Origin: Sphingomonas sp. CCH10-B3 | Lineage (GTDB): Bacteria > Pseudomonadota > Alphaproteobacteria > Sphingomonadales > Sphingomonadaceae | DNA length: 64,000 nucleotides | Direction: 5' to 3' | Assembly (NCBI RefSeq): GCF_001556185.1 | Contig: NZ_LSIJ01000021.1 | Coordinates: 84,971 to 148,970 of the forward strand | Part shown: positions 35,607 through 42,847 of the stretch, piece by piece | How the letters are laid out: each line of letters starts with the position of its first letter | Numbering within the stretch: position 1 is the stretch's first letter | The notes under the pieces: generated by a model | Database searches by the model: none | Seen by the model: only the letters and a program-made list of their open reading frames with translations | What the model was told of the DNA's origin: nothing | Translations under genes and position numbers: made by a program

Positions 35607-37331
35607 TCAAGCTTGTACGATTGTGCCCGCCTTCAGCGCGACCACCCGATCGCAATAGGCGAGGGTTTCGGCGCGGTGGGCAATCACCAGCATCGCCGGG
35701 CGTATCGCCTGGACCCGCAGCGCCGTGAAAATGCGCGCCTCCGTTGCAATATCGACCGCGCTCGTTGCTTCGTCGAGGATTAGTAATTGCCCGCTGCGCA
35801 GCAACGCCCGCGCCAGCGCCAGCCGCTGCCGCTCGCCCCCCGACAGCAGTGCGCCGCGCTCCCCGACGATTGTCTCCAGCCCTTGCGGCAGGGCGCGCAC
35901 CAGATCAGCAGCCGCGGCTTTCTCAAGCGCGGCCCATAGTGATGCCTCGTCGGCAGTGCGCGCGCCCCACAGCAGATTTTCTCGCACGCTCGCGTGGAAA
36001 AGATAGGGATCCTGCGCGGCATAGGCGATCCGCTCCCGCCATGCCGCCGCGGCATCGCCCGCAATCGTTCGCTTGCCGACCCGCACGACGCCCGCCTGCG
36101 GTGTCAGCAACCCGACCAGCACATCAGCAAGCGTCGATTTGCCCGCACCCGACGCGCCGGTAAGCCCCACCATTTCGCCCGGGTCTAGCGTCAGGCTCGC
36201 CCCGGCCAGCACGGGCGGCTGGGCGGAGACACCACTGCGCGCCGGGTGCGCGAAATATACCGCGTCGAGCACGACGGTCGCGCGCTCGGGGATTTCCGGC
36301 AACGGACCAGTCGCGGGCGATACGGGCACCAGCTCCTCGGCCACCTCAACAAGCTGCGCATAGGCCGGCAACGCGAAAAGCAGTTGCTGCAGCGATTGCT
36401 GGATTTGCGACACCGGCCCACCTAGCCGCGACAGCACCAGCATCAGCGCGCCGAGTTGCGGCAGCGGCGTTGCCAGCCACCCGCGCCCGACCAGCGCAAT
36501 GATTGCCCCGACCGCCAAGGCGGCGCCCGAAATCATCAGCCGCGCGCTGTTCTGCTGGTAAGTATACTGAACCTGTTGTGCTCGCAGCGCCGACAACCCC
36601 GCTTCGAAGCGCTGGACGAAGCTCGGCTGCAAATTCTGGCTGGCGGCGACGCGCAACCCGCCCAGAAACCGCGTCGATGCCTCGGTCAGTTCGAGATTGG
36701 CGCGCACCGCCAGCGCGCCGATATCTTGTGTGCGACGCAACAGCAGCGCGAGGGCCGCGCCCACCAGCGCAATCAGGCCGAGCGCGATCGTCGCGAGTAG
36801 TGGCGCCAGCAGCAGCGCCACGATCGCGAACGCCACAAGCATCACCGATGCAACGACGATCTGGATCAGCATGTGCGTTGCCTGCGCGATCCGCGTCACA
36901 TCGCCGCCCAGCGCCTGCACGATCCGGGCGTGTTGCATCGAAGCGACCTGCCCCCAGAGTGCCTGCGCGAGGCGAGTGACGACCAGCCGCCGCTGCTGTT
37001 CGGCAAATGCCATCGTCAGCAGCGCCAGACGCGTGTCGCGATGCCACGCCAGCAGCCCCCGCGCGACCCACAGCCCGCCGATCAGCGCAAGCAGCAGCAC
37101 CAGTTGCGCAAAAGGCGTGGTGGCGCCGAGCGTCGCGAACAGTCGTGCGAGCGTTGGGCTCGCCACGACTTCTCCGGCGAGCAACGCCAGCAAGGGCGCA
37201 ACCAGCGCGAGCGCGGCGCCTTCCGCCACCGACGTCATCACCGAAATCAGCGCAGCCACCGCGCCGTCGCGGCCGGCAAAGCCCACCGCGTCGCGCGCAA
37301 AACGCAGCGCCGATCCGGCCCTGCCCGCCAT
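35607..37331 (-). CDS. ABC exporter of the lasso-peptide cluster (D protein)
   Basis: A 574-residue fused permease-ATPase. Six hydrophobic segments fill residues 20-290, and the nucleotide-binding domain shows Walker A GASGAGKST, Q-loop AAQDPY, signature LSGGERQRLALARAL and Walker B LLILDEATSA. It begins 10 bp after the B2 protease gene on the same strand. In lasso clusters the D protein exports the mature peptide and gives self-immunity. The ATG at 37331 is preferred to an in-frame start at 37523 that would lie inside the B2 gene. There is no C39 peptidase domain, as expected when B2 cuts the leader. Confidence 0.85.
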   Translation of the reverse strand: MAGRAGSALRFARDAVGFAGRDGAVAALISVMTSVAEGAALALVAPLLALLAGEVVASPTLARLFATLGATTPFAQLVLLLALIGGLWVARGLLAWHRDTRLALLTMAFAEQQRRLVVTRLAQALWGQVASMQHARIVQALGGDVTRIAQATHMLIQIVVASVMLVAFAIVALLLAPLLATIALGLIALVGAALALLLRRTQDIGALAVRANLELTEASTRFLGGLRVAASQNLQPSFVQRFEAGLSALRAQQVQYTYQQNSARLMISGAALAVGAIIALVGRGWLATPLPQLGALMLVLSRLGGPVSQIQQSLQQLLFALPAYAQLVEVAEELVPVSPATGPLPEIPERATVVLDAVYFAHPARSGVSAQPPVLAGASLTLDPGEMVGLTGASGAGKSTLADVLVGLLTPQAGVVRVGKRTIAGDAAAAWRERIAYAAQDPYLFHASVRENLLWGARTADEASLWAALEKAAAADLVRALPQGLETIVGERGALLSGGERQRLALARALLRSGQLLILDEATSAVDIATEARIFTALRVQAIRPAMLVIAHRAETLAYCDRVVALKAGTIVQA

Positions 37332-37341
37332 CACGCGCGCT

Positions 37342-37821
37342 TCATGGCTGGGGCACGAAGGCGCCGATTTCGGCAATGCCCGCCGCGATCGGATAGCCTG
37401 TGACCTTGACACCCGCCGCATCGAGCCAGGCATGTGCAACCAGCGCGCCCTTGTCGTCGCGACCAGCGCCATAATGCAGGACACTCGCCACCCCGCGCCG
37501 CGCCAGCATGGCGCGTGCGGCAACCGCCTGCTGCATGCACACGGCCTTGAACGGCATAACGGACGCAGTTGCGGTGACTGCCCAGCCGATCGCCTGCGCA
37601 GTCTCCACCGCCGCCGCGTCCAACGCTTCCGGCGGCGTCAGGCCGGGATCGCCGACCGGCAGCAACACGCCCCAGCGCGCCGCCAGCCGGGGAAAAGGCA
37701 CCACCAGCAGCGCGATCCGCGCGACCAGCAGCGCGAAGGCCGCTTCGGCGACCAGCCGCTGACGCGCTCCGCCGACCGCGAGCAGCGTTCGTGCGCGGCG
37801 CCATAGTGATGCGCGCTTCAT
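37342..37821 (-). CDS. Lasso peptide biosynthesis B2 protein (leader peptidase)
   Basis: A 159-residue transglutaminase-like cysteine protease that removes the leader of a lasso precursor. The triad is visible as Cys95 (FKAVCMQQ), His130 (LVAHAWLD) and Asp134. The N-terminal LVAEAAFALLVARIALLVVPFPRLAARWG is the B2 hallmark. The ATG at 37821 gives the usual family length. The ATG at 37878 overlaps the cyclase stop (ATGGCTGA) and would add 19 residues; translational coupling makes it a credible alternative. It needs the separate B1 protein encoded at 41245. Confidence 0.9.
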   Translation of the reverse strand: MKRASLWRRARTLLAVGGARQRLVAEAAFALLVARIALLVVPFPRLAARWGVLLPVGDPGLTPPEALDAAAVETAQAIGWAVTATASVMPFKAVCMQQAVAARAMLARRGVASVLHYGAGRDDKGALVAHAWLDAAGVKVTGYPIAAGIAEIGAFVPQP

Positions 37822-37870
37822 GACCGCCGAAGCTATGCCCGTGCCGCCTGTGCGTCCAGCAATGCCGCGA

Positions 37871-39805
37871 TCAGCCATTGCTCTGGCTCGCCTTGCGCAG
37901 GAAATGCCCGACCGAGACGCCGCGCAGCAACGCCATTCGATAGTCGCGCGACACGGTATCGCTGCCCCATCCGTCAGTAGGCCAGTCGCGCTCGAGCGCC
38001 GTCAGGCGATTGAGATCGATCAGCTTGCCAGCAGGCGCGCACGCAGCGATCCGCGCCAGTTCGTCACGCAGCGACTCGCGCGCGGCATCGAACCCCAGAT
38101 GCCAATCGGCCGCCTGCAGTCCCTTGCGCGGTTCGTCGAGCACAGCGGCGGGCAGCCGGTCGGCAAGCGCGCGACGCGGCAGGCTGCGAAACTGCCCGCC
38201 TGCGACATATTCGGCCATCGGCGCTGCCAGCATATAGTCCACCAGCCGCCGGTCGCTGGTCGGGTCGCGCTGATCGACGCCCCAACCGCCGATATAACCC
38301 TTGTAGTAATTGCCCGGATCATTGCGGCCGAGCACGAACAGTCGCATCGCAAAACCGTCATCCCACGGGCGGTACGACAGATCGAGCCCGCGCGACCTAG
38401 CCCGTTGGTCGAGTTTCAAGTCTCGGAACAACGTGCGGTCGATCGAACTGTGCGCGAGCGGATCATGATCGGGCAGCCACTTGCGCTGGCGGATCGCCTC
38501 GCCGATCGACGCTGGCAGGTAGGGCAGCAGCAGCCGCGGCAACAGTCCGCGCCAGCGCATCGATTTCCCCCGCACCAACGCAAGGCTCACCCGCGCGAGT
38601 TCGATCAACCGCCCTTCGCGCAACAGCTGCGGCAGATACTCCTGACCCGCGTAGCTGATCGACATATTGCCCGTTTCGCCGGTCAGCACGACGCCGATGC
38701 CGCGCCGCTTCGCATCTTCCAGAATGCCCAACAGCCACGGCGTGTTGCATCGATTGAGCATCGGCTGCTCGAACAGGAAAAAGTCGCGGTCGAGCGTCGC
38801 CAGCGGCGATGTCCGCCCGGTGCGGATCAGCACATGCTCGATATTGGGATAGAGCGCGGCAGTCCGCGCGGCGAGCGGACCTTCGTCGCCGAAACGCCCG
38901 CGATCGGCAATCGGCGCATGCTCGGGTTCGGGTACCGAGGTATAGGCCACGACCGATCCCGTCCCCGCGCGGAGCCGGGCCGCCGTCGCTGCCACCGCCG
39001 CACTGTCCCAGCCCGCGCTCAGATGCGCGCCGACGGCGTCCCCCGCCCCCCGCAAGCGCGCAGCGACCGCCTGATCGAGGTGGTGACGGACACCTTCGAC
39101 GTAATCGCGCGGCGGTGCGGCACGGTCGGGGCGCGCGGGCTCCCAATAACGTCGCGCGGCAATTGCCGAGCGCGTAACCGACAGAATCGTCCCCGGCGGC
39201 ACGCGCTCGATCCCTTGCCAGAAACTCGGTGTTTCGGCCGCCGGCAGCAGAACCAGGAAATCAGTGCTGGTCTCGAGATCGGGGGCATAGGGCACCTCGG
39301 GCAGCGCGTGCAGCCCTTTTGCCATCGACGCGACCGCAATCATGCCATTGCCGCGATGGAAATAGAGCGGCCGGTTGCCGCGATAGTCGCGCGCCAGCAG
39401 CAATGTCTGCGCAGTCGCATCCCAGCAGGCGAATGCGAAATCGCCGACCAGCCGGTCAACCGCACGCTCCCCCCAACGCACGAGGCAATCGAGCAGCAGC
39501 GCCGCGTCGCAGCGGTTGCCGATGCTGCCGATGGTCTGACCCAGCGCGACCGCCAATTCCTCGCGATTGTCGAGCCGGACATCGGCCACTAGCGTCAATC
39601 GGCCATCGGGCGTCTGCAACGGTTGGCGGTCGTATCGATCCTCGGGCAACATGCGGAACAGGCAGCGTCCCAGCGCGATCGGCCCCTCGGCCCAATCGCC
39701 GGTTGCGTGCGGGCCGTACAGTTTTAGCGCCGCGAGCATTCGCGCGAGATCGCGCGCAACATGACCCCGACCGTCGAACCGCCAAAGCCCCGCAATCGCG
39801 CTCAC
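37871..39805 (-). CDS. Lasso peptide cyclase (C protein, asparagine-synthetase-like)
   Basis: A 644-residue homologue of asparagine synthetase B that adenylates the Asp/Glu side chain of the core peptide and closes the macrolactam on residue 1. It begins MSAIAGLWRF: Ser2 replaces the catalytic Cys of the glutaminase site, so no ammonia is made from glutamine, as in lasso cyclases. The synthetase PP-loop is HLSAGWDSAAVA near residue 260. GNRPLYFHRG and KGLQAADWH are further family landmarks. It heads the minus-strand C-B2-D operon and diverges from the kinase gene with a 108-bp gap that should hold both promoters. Confidence 0.92.
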   Translation of the reverse strand: MSAIAGLWRFDGRGHVARDLARMLAALKLYGPHATGDWAEGPIALGRCLFRMLPEDRYDRQPLQTPDGRLTLVADVRLDNREELAVALGQTIGSIGNRCDAALLLDCLVRWGERAVDRLVGDFAFACWDATAQTLLLARDYRGNRPLYFHRGNGMIAVASMAKGLHALPEVPYAPDLETSTDFLVLLPAAETPSFWQGIERVPPGTILSVTRSAIAARRYWEPARPDRAAPPRDYVEGVRHHLDQAVAARLRGAGDAVGAHLSAGWDSAAVAATAARLRAGTGSVVAYTSVPEPEHAPIADRGRFGDEGPLAARTAALYPNIEHVLIRTGRTSPLATLDRDFFLFEQPMLNRCNTPWLLGILEDAKRRGIGVVLTGETGNMSISYAGQEYLPQLLREGRLIELARVSLALVRGKSMRWRGLLPRLLLPYLPASIGEAIRQRKWLPDHDPLAHSSIDRTLFRDLKLDQRARSRGLDLSYRPWDDGFAMRLFVLGRNDPGNYYKGYIGGWGVDQRDPTSDRRLVDYMLAAPMAEYVAGGQFRSLPRRALADRLPAAVLDEPRKGLQAADWHLGFDAARESLRDELARIAACAPAGKLIDLNRLTALERDWPTDGWGSDTVSRDYRMALLRGVSVGHFLRKASQSNG

Positions 39806-39913
39806 TGCCTGAAGCCACCCCTATGTGCGCGGCATCATTCAGCCCGCCGCCGCTGCAACCGCTTGGCGCGCGCGGCGCTTGCTGGCAAGGCCGCAGCGTC
39901 GGAGGGGATTGGT

Positions 39914-40807
39914 TTGGCCGAGTATTTCTACATCGTTGCCGGGTTGCGGGTGCAGAGCGATCTCGCGATGGCGGGGCTGCTGCCGATGGAGCCGTCCGCC
40001 CGCGTCGCCGCCGCAGCCGCGCCCGACGTTACCATCGCCCGCGCCGCCCTGCCGCCGACAGCGCCGAGTGCCGACCCGGCGAACGAAATGAACTTCGACA
40101 TCGCCGGGCTGATGCGCATGTCGATGCGGCAGGGAACGACGATTCTGTACGATCCGCAGCCTGAGGCACCAGCGGACGACCTCGCGCTTTATCTGGGCGG
40201 CACCGGTTTTGGTACGCTGCTCCATCAGCGCGGGCTCGTGCTGCTGCATGCGAGCGCCGTGCGAATCGGTGATGCCGCGGTGCTGTTCTGCGGCCCGTCC
40301 GGCGCGGGCAAGTCGACGCTCGCGGCTGCGATGGTCGACGCCGGCCATGACCATATCGCTGACGATTTCTGCGCGATTGATTTTGCCCCCAACGGCATCC
40401 CGACCGTCGCGCCCGATGGCCGGCGCCACAAATTATGGGACAGCGCGATCGAAGGACTAGCCGCCGTCGATCGGCGTGGCGGGGCGGTCCGGTCCGATAT
40501 GACCAAATATTACGTCGATCCACGCCGCGTCGTCACGACCCCGCTGCCGATCGCGGCAATCTTCGAACTCGCGATTGGCGAGGCGGTCGACATTCAGGCG
40601 ATGGGTGGAGTCGATATCGTGCGTGCGATGCGCGACCACGCTTATCGCCCGCGCCTCGTTGCGCAAATGGCGCAGCATCGGCGCTATTTCGAAGCGGCTA
40701 CTGCCACTGCCCAGCATTGTAAGGTCGCCCGGCTGACCCGCCCGATCAACTTCGTCAGCATGGCCGAGACGGTCGCGGCTGTACGGCGCCATATCGCTAA
40801 CGACTGA
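39914..40807 (+). CDS. HPr-kinase-like lasso peptide kinase (TTG start)
   Basis: A 297-residue protein related to the HPr kinase C-terminal domain. Walker A is GPSGAGKST (residues 127-135), preceded by LLHASAV with the conserved His, and followed by IADDFCAID. The start is TTG 39914 with GGAGGGG 7 nt upstream; the frame is open to 39761 but lacks a better start. There is no PTS HPr partner nearby. Lasso clusters of Bacilli and sphingomonads encode such kinases (PadeK, ThcoK and SyanK in the literature), which phosphorylate the C-terminal Ser of the precursor. Here it converges on the predicted precursor gene, whose last residue is Ser. Confidence 0.85.
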   Translation: MAEYFYIVAGLRVQSDLAMAGLLPMEPSARVAAAAAPDVTIARAALPPTAPSADPANEMNFDIAGLMRMSMRQGTTILYDPQPEAPADDLALYLGGTGFGTLLHQRGLVLLHASAVRIGDAAVLFCGPSGAGKSTLAAAMVDAGHDHIADDFCAIDFAPNGIPTVAPDGRRHKLWDSAIEGLAAVDRRGGAVRSDMTKYYVDPRRVVTTPLPIAAIFELAIGEAVDIQAMGGVDIVRAMRDHAYRPRLVAQMAQHRRYFEAATATAQHCKVARLTRPINFVSMAETVAAVRRHIAND

Positions 40808-40867
40808 CGGAAACAGCGCTCGCGTTTAGGGAACCGACAAACCGGCGGACGCGCAGCCGAACCGGGC

Positions 40868-41032
40868 TTACGATGTGGTGAATTGACCGTCGGTCATGGT
40901 CGGCCGGGTGCCGAGTTGCGCGTCGGCAGCCACAATCTTGACGACTGCAGGCGCGAGCCAAACTGCACGCGTAGCGGATTCGCCATCGCGCACGATGCCA
41001 CCGGCCAAAATCGGTTGTTCCGTCGGCGACAT
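40868..41032 (-). CDS. Predicted lasso precursor peptide (A protein), 54 aa
   Basis: A short ORF between the kinase and B1 genes, with GGGGA 8 nt before the ATG at 41032; an ATG at 41047 would add five residues. The leader contains WLAPAVVKI, resembling the YxxP...L/V motif bound by B1 proteins. The C-terminus GTRPTMTDGQFTTS fits a lasso core: Gly1 and Asp8 can form an eight-residue ring, the tail GQFTTS has one bulky residue (Phe11) able to act as a plug, and the last residue is Ser. Against it, the leader residue at -2 is Gln instead of the usual Thr. Inferred from cluster position and pattern, not from a family match. Confidence 0.65.
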   Translation of the reverse strand: MSPTEQPILAGGIVRDGESATRAVWLAPAVVKIVAADAQLGTRPTMTDGQFTTS

Positions 41033-41062
41033 TAACAAAATCCCCATGTTTGTTGCGCGACA

Positions 41063-41091
41063 CTTTTTGCGGTGAGCCGGATTTTTGTCAA
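41063..41091 (-). promoter_or_regulatory. Possible promoter of the precursor gene
   Basis: Reading the minus strand, a perfect TTGACA lies at 41091-41086. After 17 bp the sequence is AAAAAG (41068-41063), a poor -10 box. It would place the transcript start about 20-25 bp before the precursor start. Only the -35 element is convincing. Confidence 0.3.
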
Positions 41092-41244
41092 CCCGATTCG
41101 CCGTGTGATCAGCCTGCATGCTGAGCTCTGTACGCTAGGCGTACTCCGCTCTTTCAACGGACGCCAGAACTTCTTCATCGGCCCGTGCGCAGAGCCCATG
41201 ATTACTGCTTTCATCGAACGATTGATGCCATTATTCCCACGGTC

Positions 41245-41547
41245 ATGGCATCTTTTTCCATGCGACCCATCGGCAACCAGACCGTCCTTGCCCGCAGCGA
41301 TGGCATGATTGACGCGCAGATCGCCGGCGAACTCGTCGGGCTCCATCTGGAAAGCGGCAATTGCTACGGCTTCAACGCCACCGCGACCCGGATCTGGGCA
41401 ATCATCGAAACCCCGACGCGCTTCGGCGATCTCTGCGCTGCGCTGACCGCAGCCTTTGATGTCGACGATGAAACCTGCCGCCGCGATGTCGGTCAGCTGG
41501 TCGACGAATTGGTTCGCGAAGGCCTCGTCACGCTCGACCCGGCCTGA
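41245..41547 (+). CDS. PqqD-family protein (lasso B1, leader-recognition element)
   Basis: A 100-residue PqqD-like RiPP recognition element that binds the precursor leader and delivers it to the B2 protease. Typical features are the two-strand start (VLARSDGMIDAQIAGELVGLHLESGNCYGFNATATRIWAII) and the winged-helix end (RDVGQLVDELVREGLVTLDPA). The ATG at 41245 is chosen; a second ATG at 41260 is possible. It ends 4 bp from the convergent HlyD gene. It stands divergent to the predicted precursor gene, completing the split-B lasso set with B2 at 37342. Confidence 0.85.
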   Translation: MASFSMRPIGNQTVLARSDGMIDAQIAGELVGLHLESGNCYGFNATATRIWAIIETPTRFGDLCAALTAAFDVDDETCRRDVGQLVDELVREGLVTLDPA

Positions 41548-41551
41548 CCGC

Positions 41552-42847
41552 TCATTCGCGCAGCGCGGTGCGTCCCGTTTCGAGAATCGGCGACAGCAGA
41601 TATTCGAGGATCGTCCGCTTCTCGCCGAGCAGATCGACTTCGGCGACCATGCCGGGACCGATCGGGTGCATCTTGCCATCGGCGTCGGCCATCTGGTTCG
41701 CCTTGGTGCGCACGCGAATCGTGTAGAAACTCTGGCCGCTCTTTTCGTCGATCAGCGCGTCGGGCGAGATCGACACGACCGTTGCGTCGAGCAGACCATA
41801 GGTCGTGCGGTTATAGGCAGTCAGCGACACCTTGGCGGGCTGACCGATTGCGACCGTGGCAATATCCGACGGCAGCACGCGTGCATCGATCAGCAGAACA
41901 TCGTTGCCCGGCACGATTTCGACCAGCGGCTGCGCGGGCTGGATCGCGCTGCCCGCCGTCGTCACCAGCACGCGATTGACTGTGCCGTTGACCGGCGCGC
42001 GAACCACGGTGCGGGCGGCACGGTTCTCCAGCGCGGGCAGCGCCTGCCCCCGTGCCCCATATTCGGCCTGTGCGGCGGCGAGCTCGGTTGCGGCCTGCGC
42101 GCGCCATTGTTGCAACGCCTCCGACCGCGCCGACCGCGATTCGGCAATCTGCGCGCGAGTGCGGGCAAGCGTTGCCAGCGCCGATTGTGCATCGGCGCGC
42201 GCAGAATCGGCAGCGGCCTGCGCCTGGACAAGACTGAGCCGCGGCTCGATGCCCTTTTCGACCAGCGGGCCGATGACGGTCACTTCGTGCAGCTTTTCGT
42301 CGCGGATCGTCTCGCGCGACCGCAGCAGCGCCGCTGCGCTTGCCGCTTCGCGCTGCGCCGCTTCGAGCCGGGCGTCGGCGGCTTCGGTCGCATGCGCCAG
42401 ATCGGCCATGCGCGCGAGGTGAAGCGATCGTTCGATGGCGACTTGCTCGACCAGCGCCGGGTCGGTGACCGCCGGATATTGCGGCTCGCGCCCCGCCACT
42501 TCGGCGGTCAGCCGCGCGATCTTCAGTTCGAGCGCGCCGACCGTCACCTTGCCACTGCCGAGATCGGCGCGCGTCTGGGTCCGGTCGAGCTCGAGCAGCG
42601 GCATCCCCGCCGTCACCGCGTCGCCGACATTGACCAGGATGCGCTGGACGATGCCGCCTTCGGGGTTAGAGACGATCTGGAGCTGTGTCGTCGGGATCAC
42701 CCGGCCGGTTGCGCGCACGGTCTTGTCGAGTTCGGTGAACGCGGCCCAGATCACGGCAATCACGAAAAATGCGACAATTGCCCAGAGCAGGATGCTCGAA
42801 CTTCGCCGCGTCGCCGGACGCGCGAACTCGGTCGTCATCTGGTTCAT
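41552..42847 (-). CDS. Type I secretion membrane-fusion protein (HlyD family)
   Basis: A 431-residue periplasmic adaptor. One N-terminal membrane helix (SSILLWAIVAFFVIAVIWAAF) is followed by a lipoyl half-motif (GRVIPTTQLQIVSNPEGGIVQRILVNVGDAV), a long coiled-coil hairpin (residues about 95-290), the second lipoyl half (VRAPVNGTVNRVLV) and a beta-barrel ending in GMVAEVDLLGEKRTILEYLLSPI. It overlaps the ABC gene stop by one base (TGATG) and is the last gene of the TolC-ABC-HlyD operon. It probably exports the RTX proteins encoded at 47-57 kb. Confidence 0.92.
   Translation of the reverse strand: MNQMTTEFARPATRRSSSILLWAIVAFFVIAVIWAAFTELDKTVRATGRVIPTTQLQIVSNPEGGIVQRILVNVGDAVTAGMPLLELDRTQTRADLGSGKVTVGALELKIARLTAEVAGREPQYPAVTDPALVEQVAIERSLHLARMADLAHATEAADARLEAAQREAASAAALLRSRETIRDEKLHEVTVIGPLVEKGIEPRLSLVQAQAAADSARADAQSALATLARTRAQIAESRSARSEALQQWRAQAATELAAAQAEYGARGQALPALENRAARTVVRAPVNGTVNRVLVTTAGSAIQPAQPLVEIVPGNDVLLIDARVLPSDIATVAIGQPAKVSLTAYNRTTYGLLDATVVSISPDALIDEKSGQSFYTIRVRTKANQMADADGKMHPIGPGMVAEVDLLGEKRTILEYLLSPILETGRTALRE

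Noticed and set aside
33958..35658. 566-codon plus-strand ORF opposite the HWE kinase
   Set aside because: Its content is rich in His, Asp and Arg repeats typical of reverse reading of alphaproteobacterial genes, and the kinase on the other strand is unambiguous.
37820..39592. 590-codon plus-strand ORF opposite the lasso cyclase
   Set aside because: No recognisable fold; the minus-strand cyclase explains the region completely.
41072..41308. Plus-strand 78-codon ORF as an alternative lasso precursor
   Set aside because: It lacks a leader motif and a Gly..Asp/Glu core, and runs through the PqqD start region out of frame.
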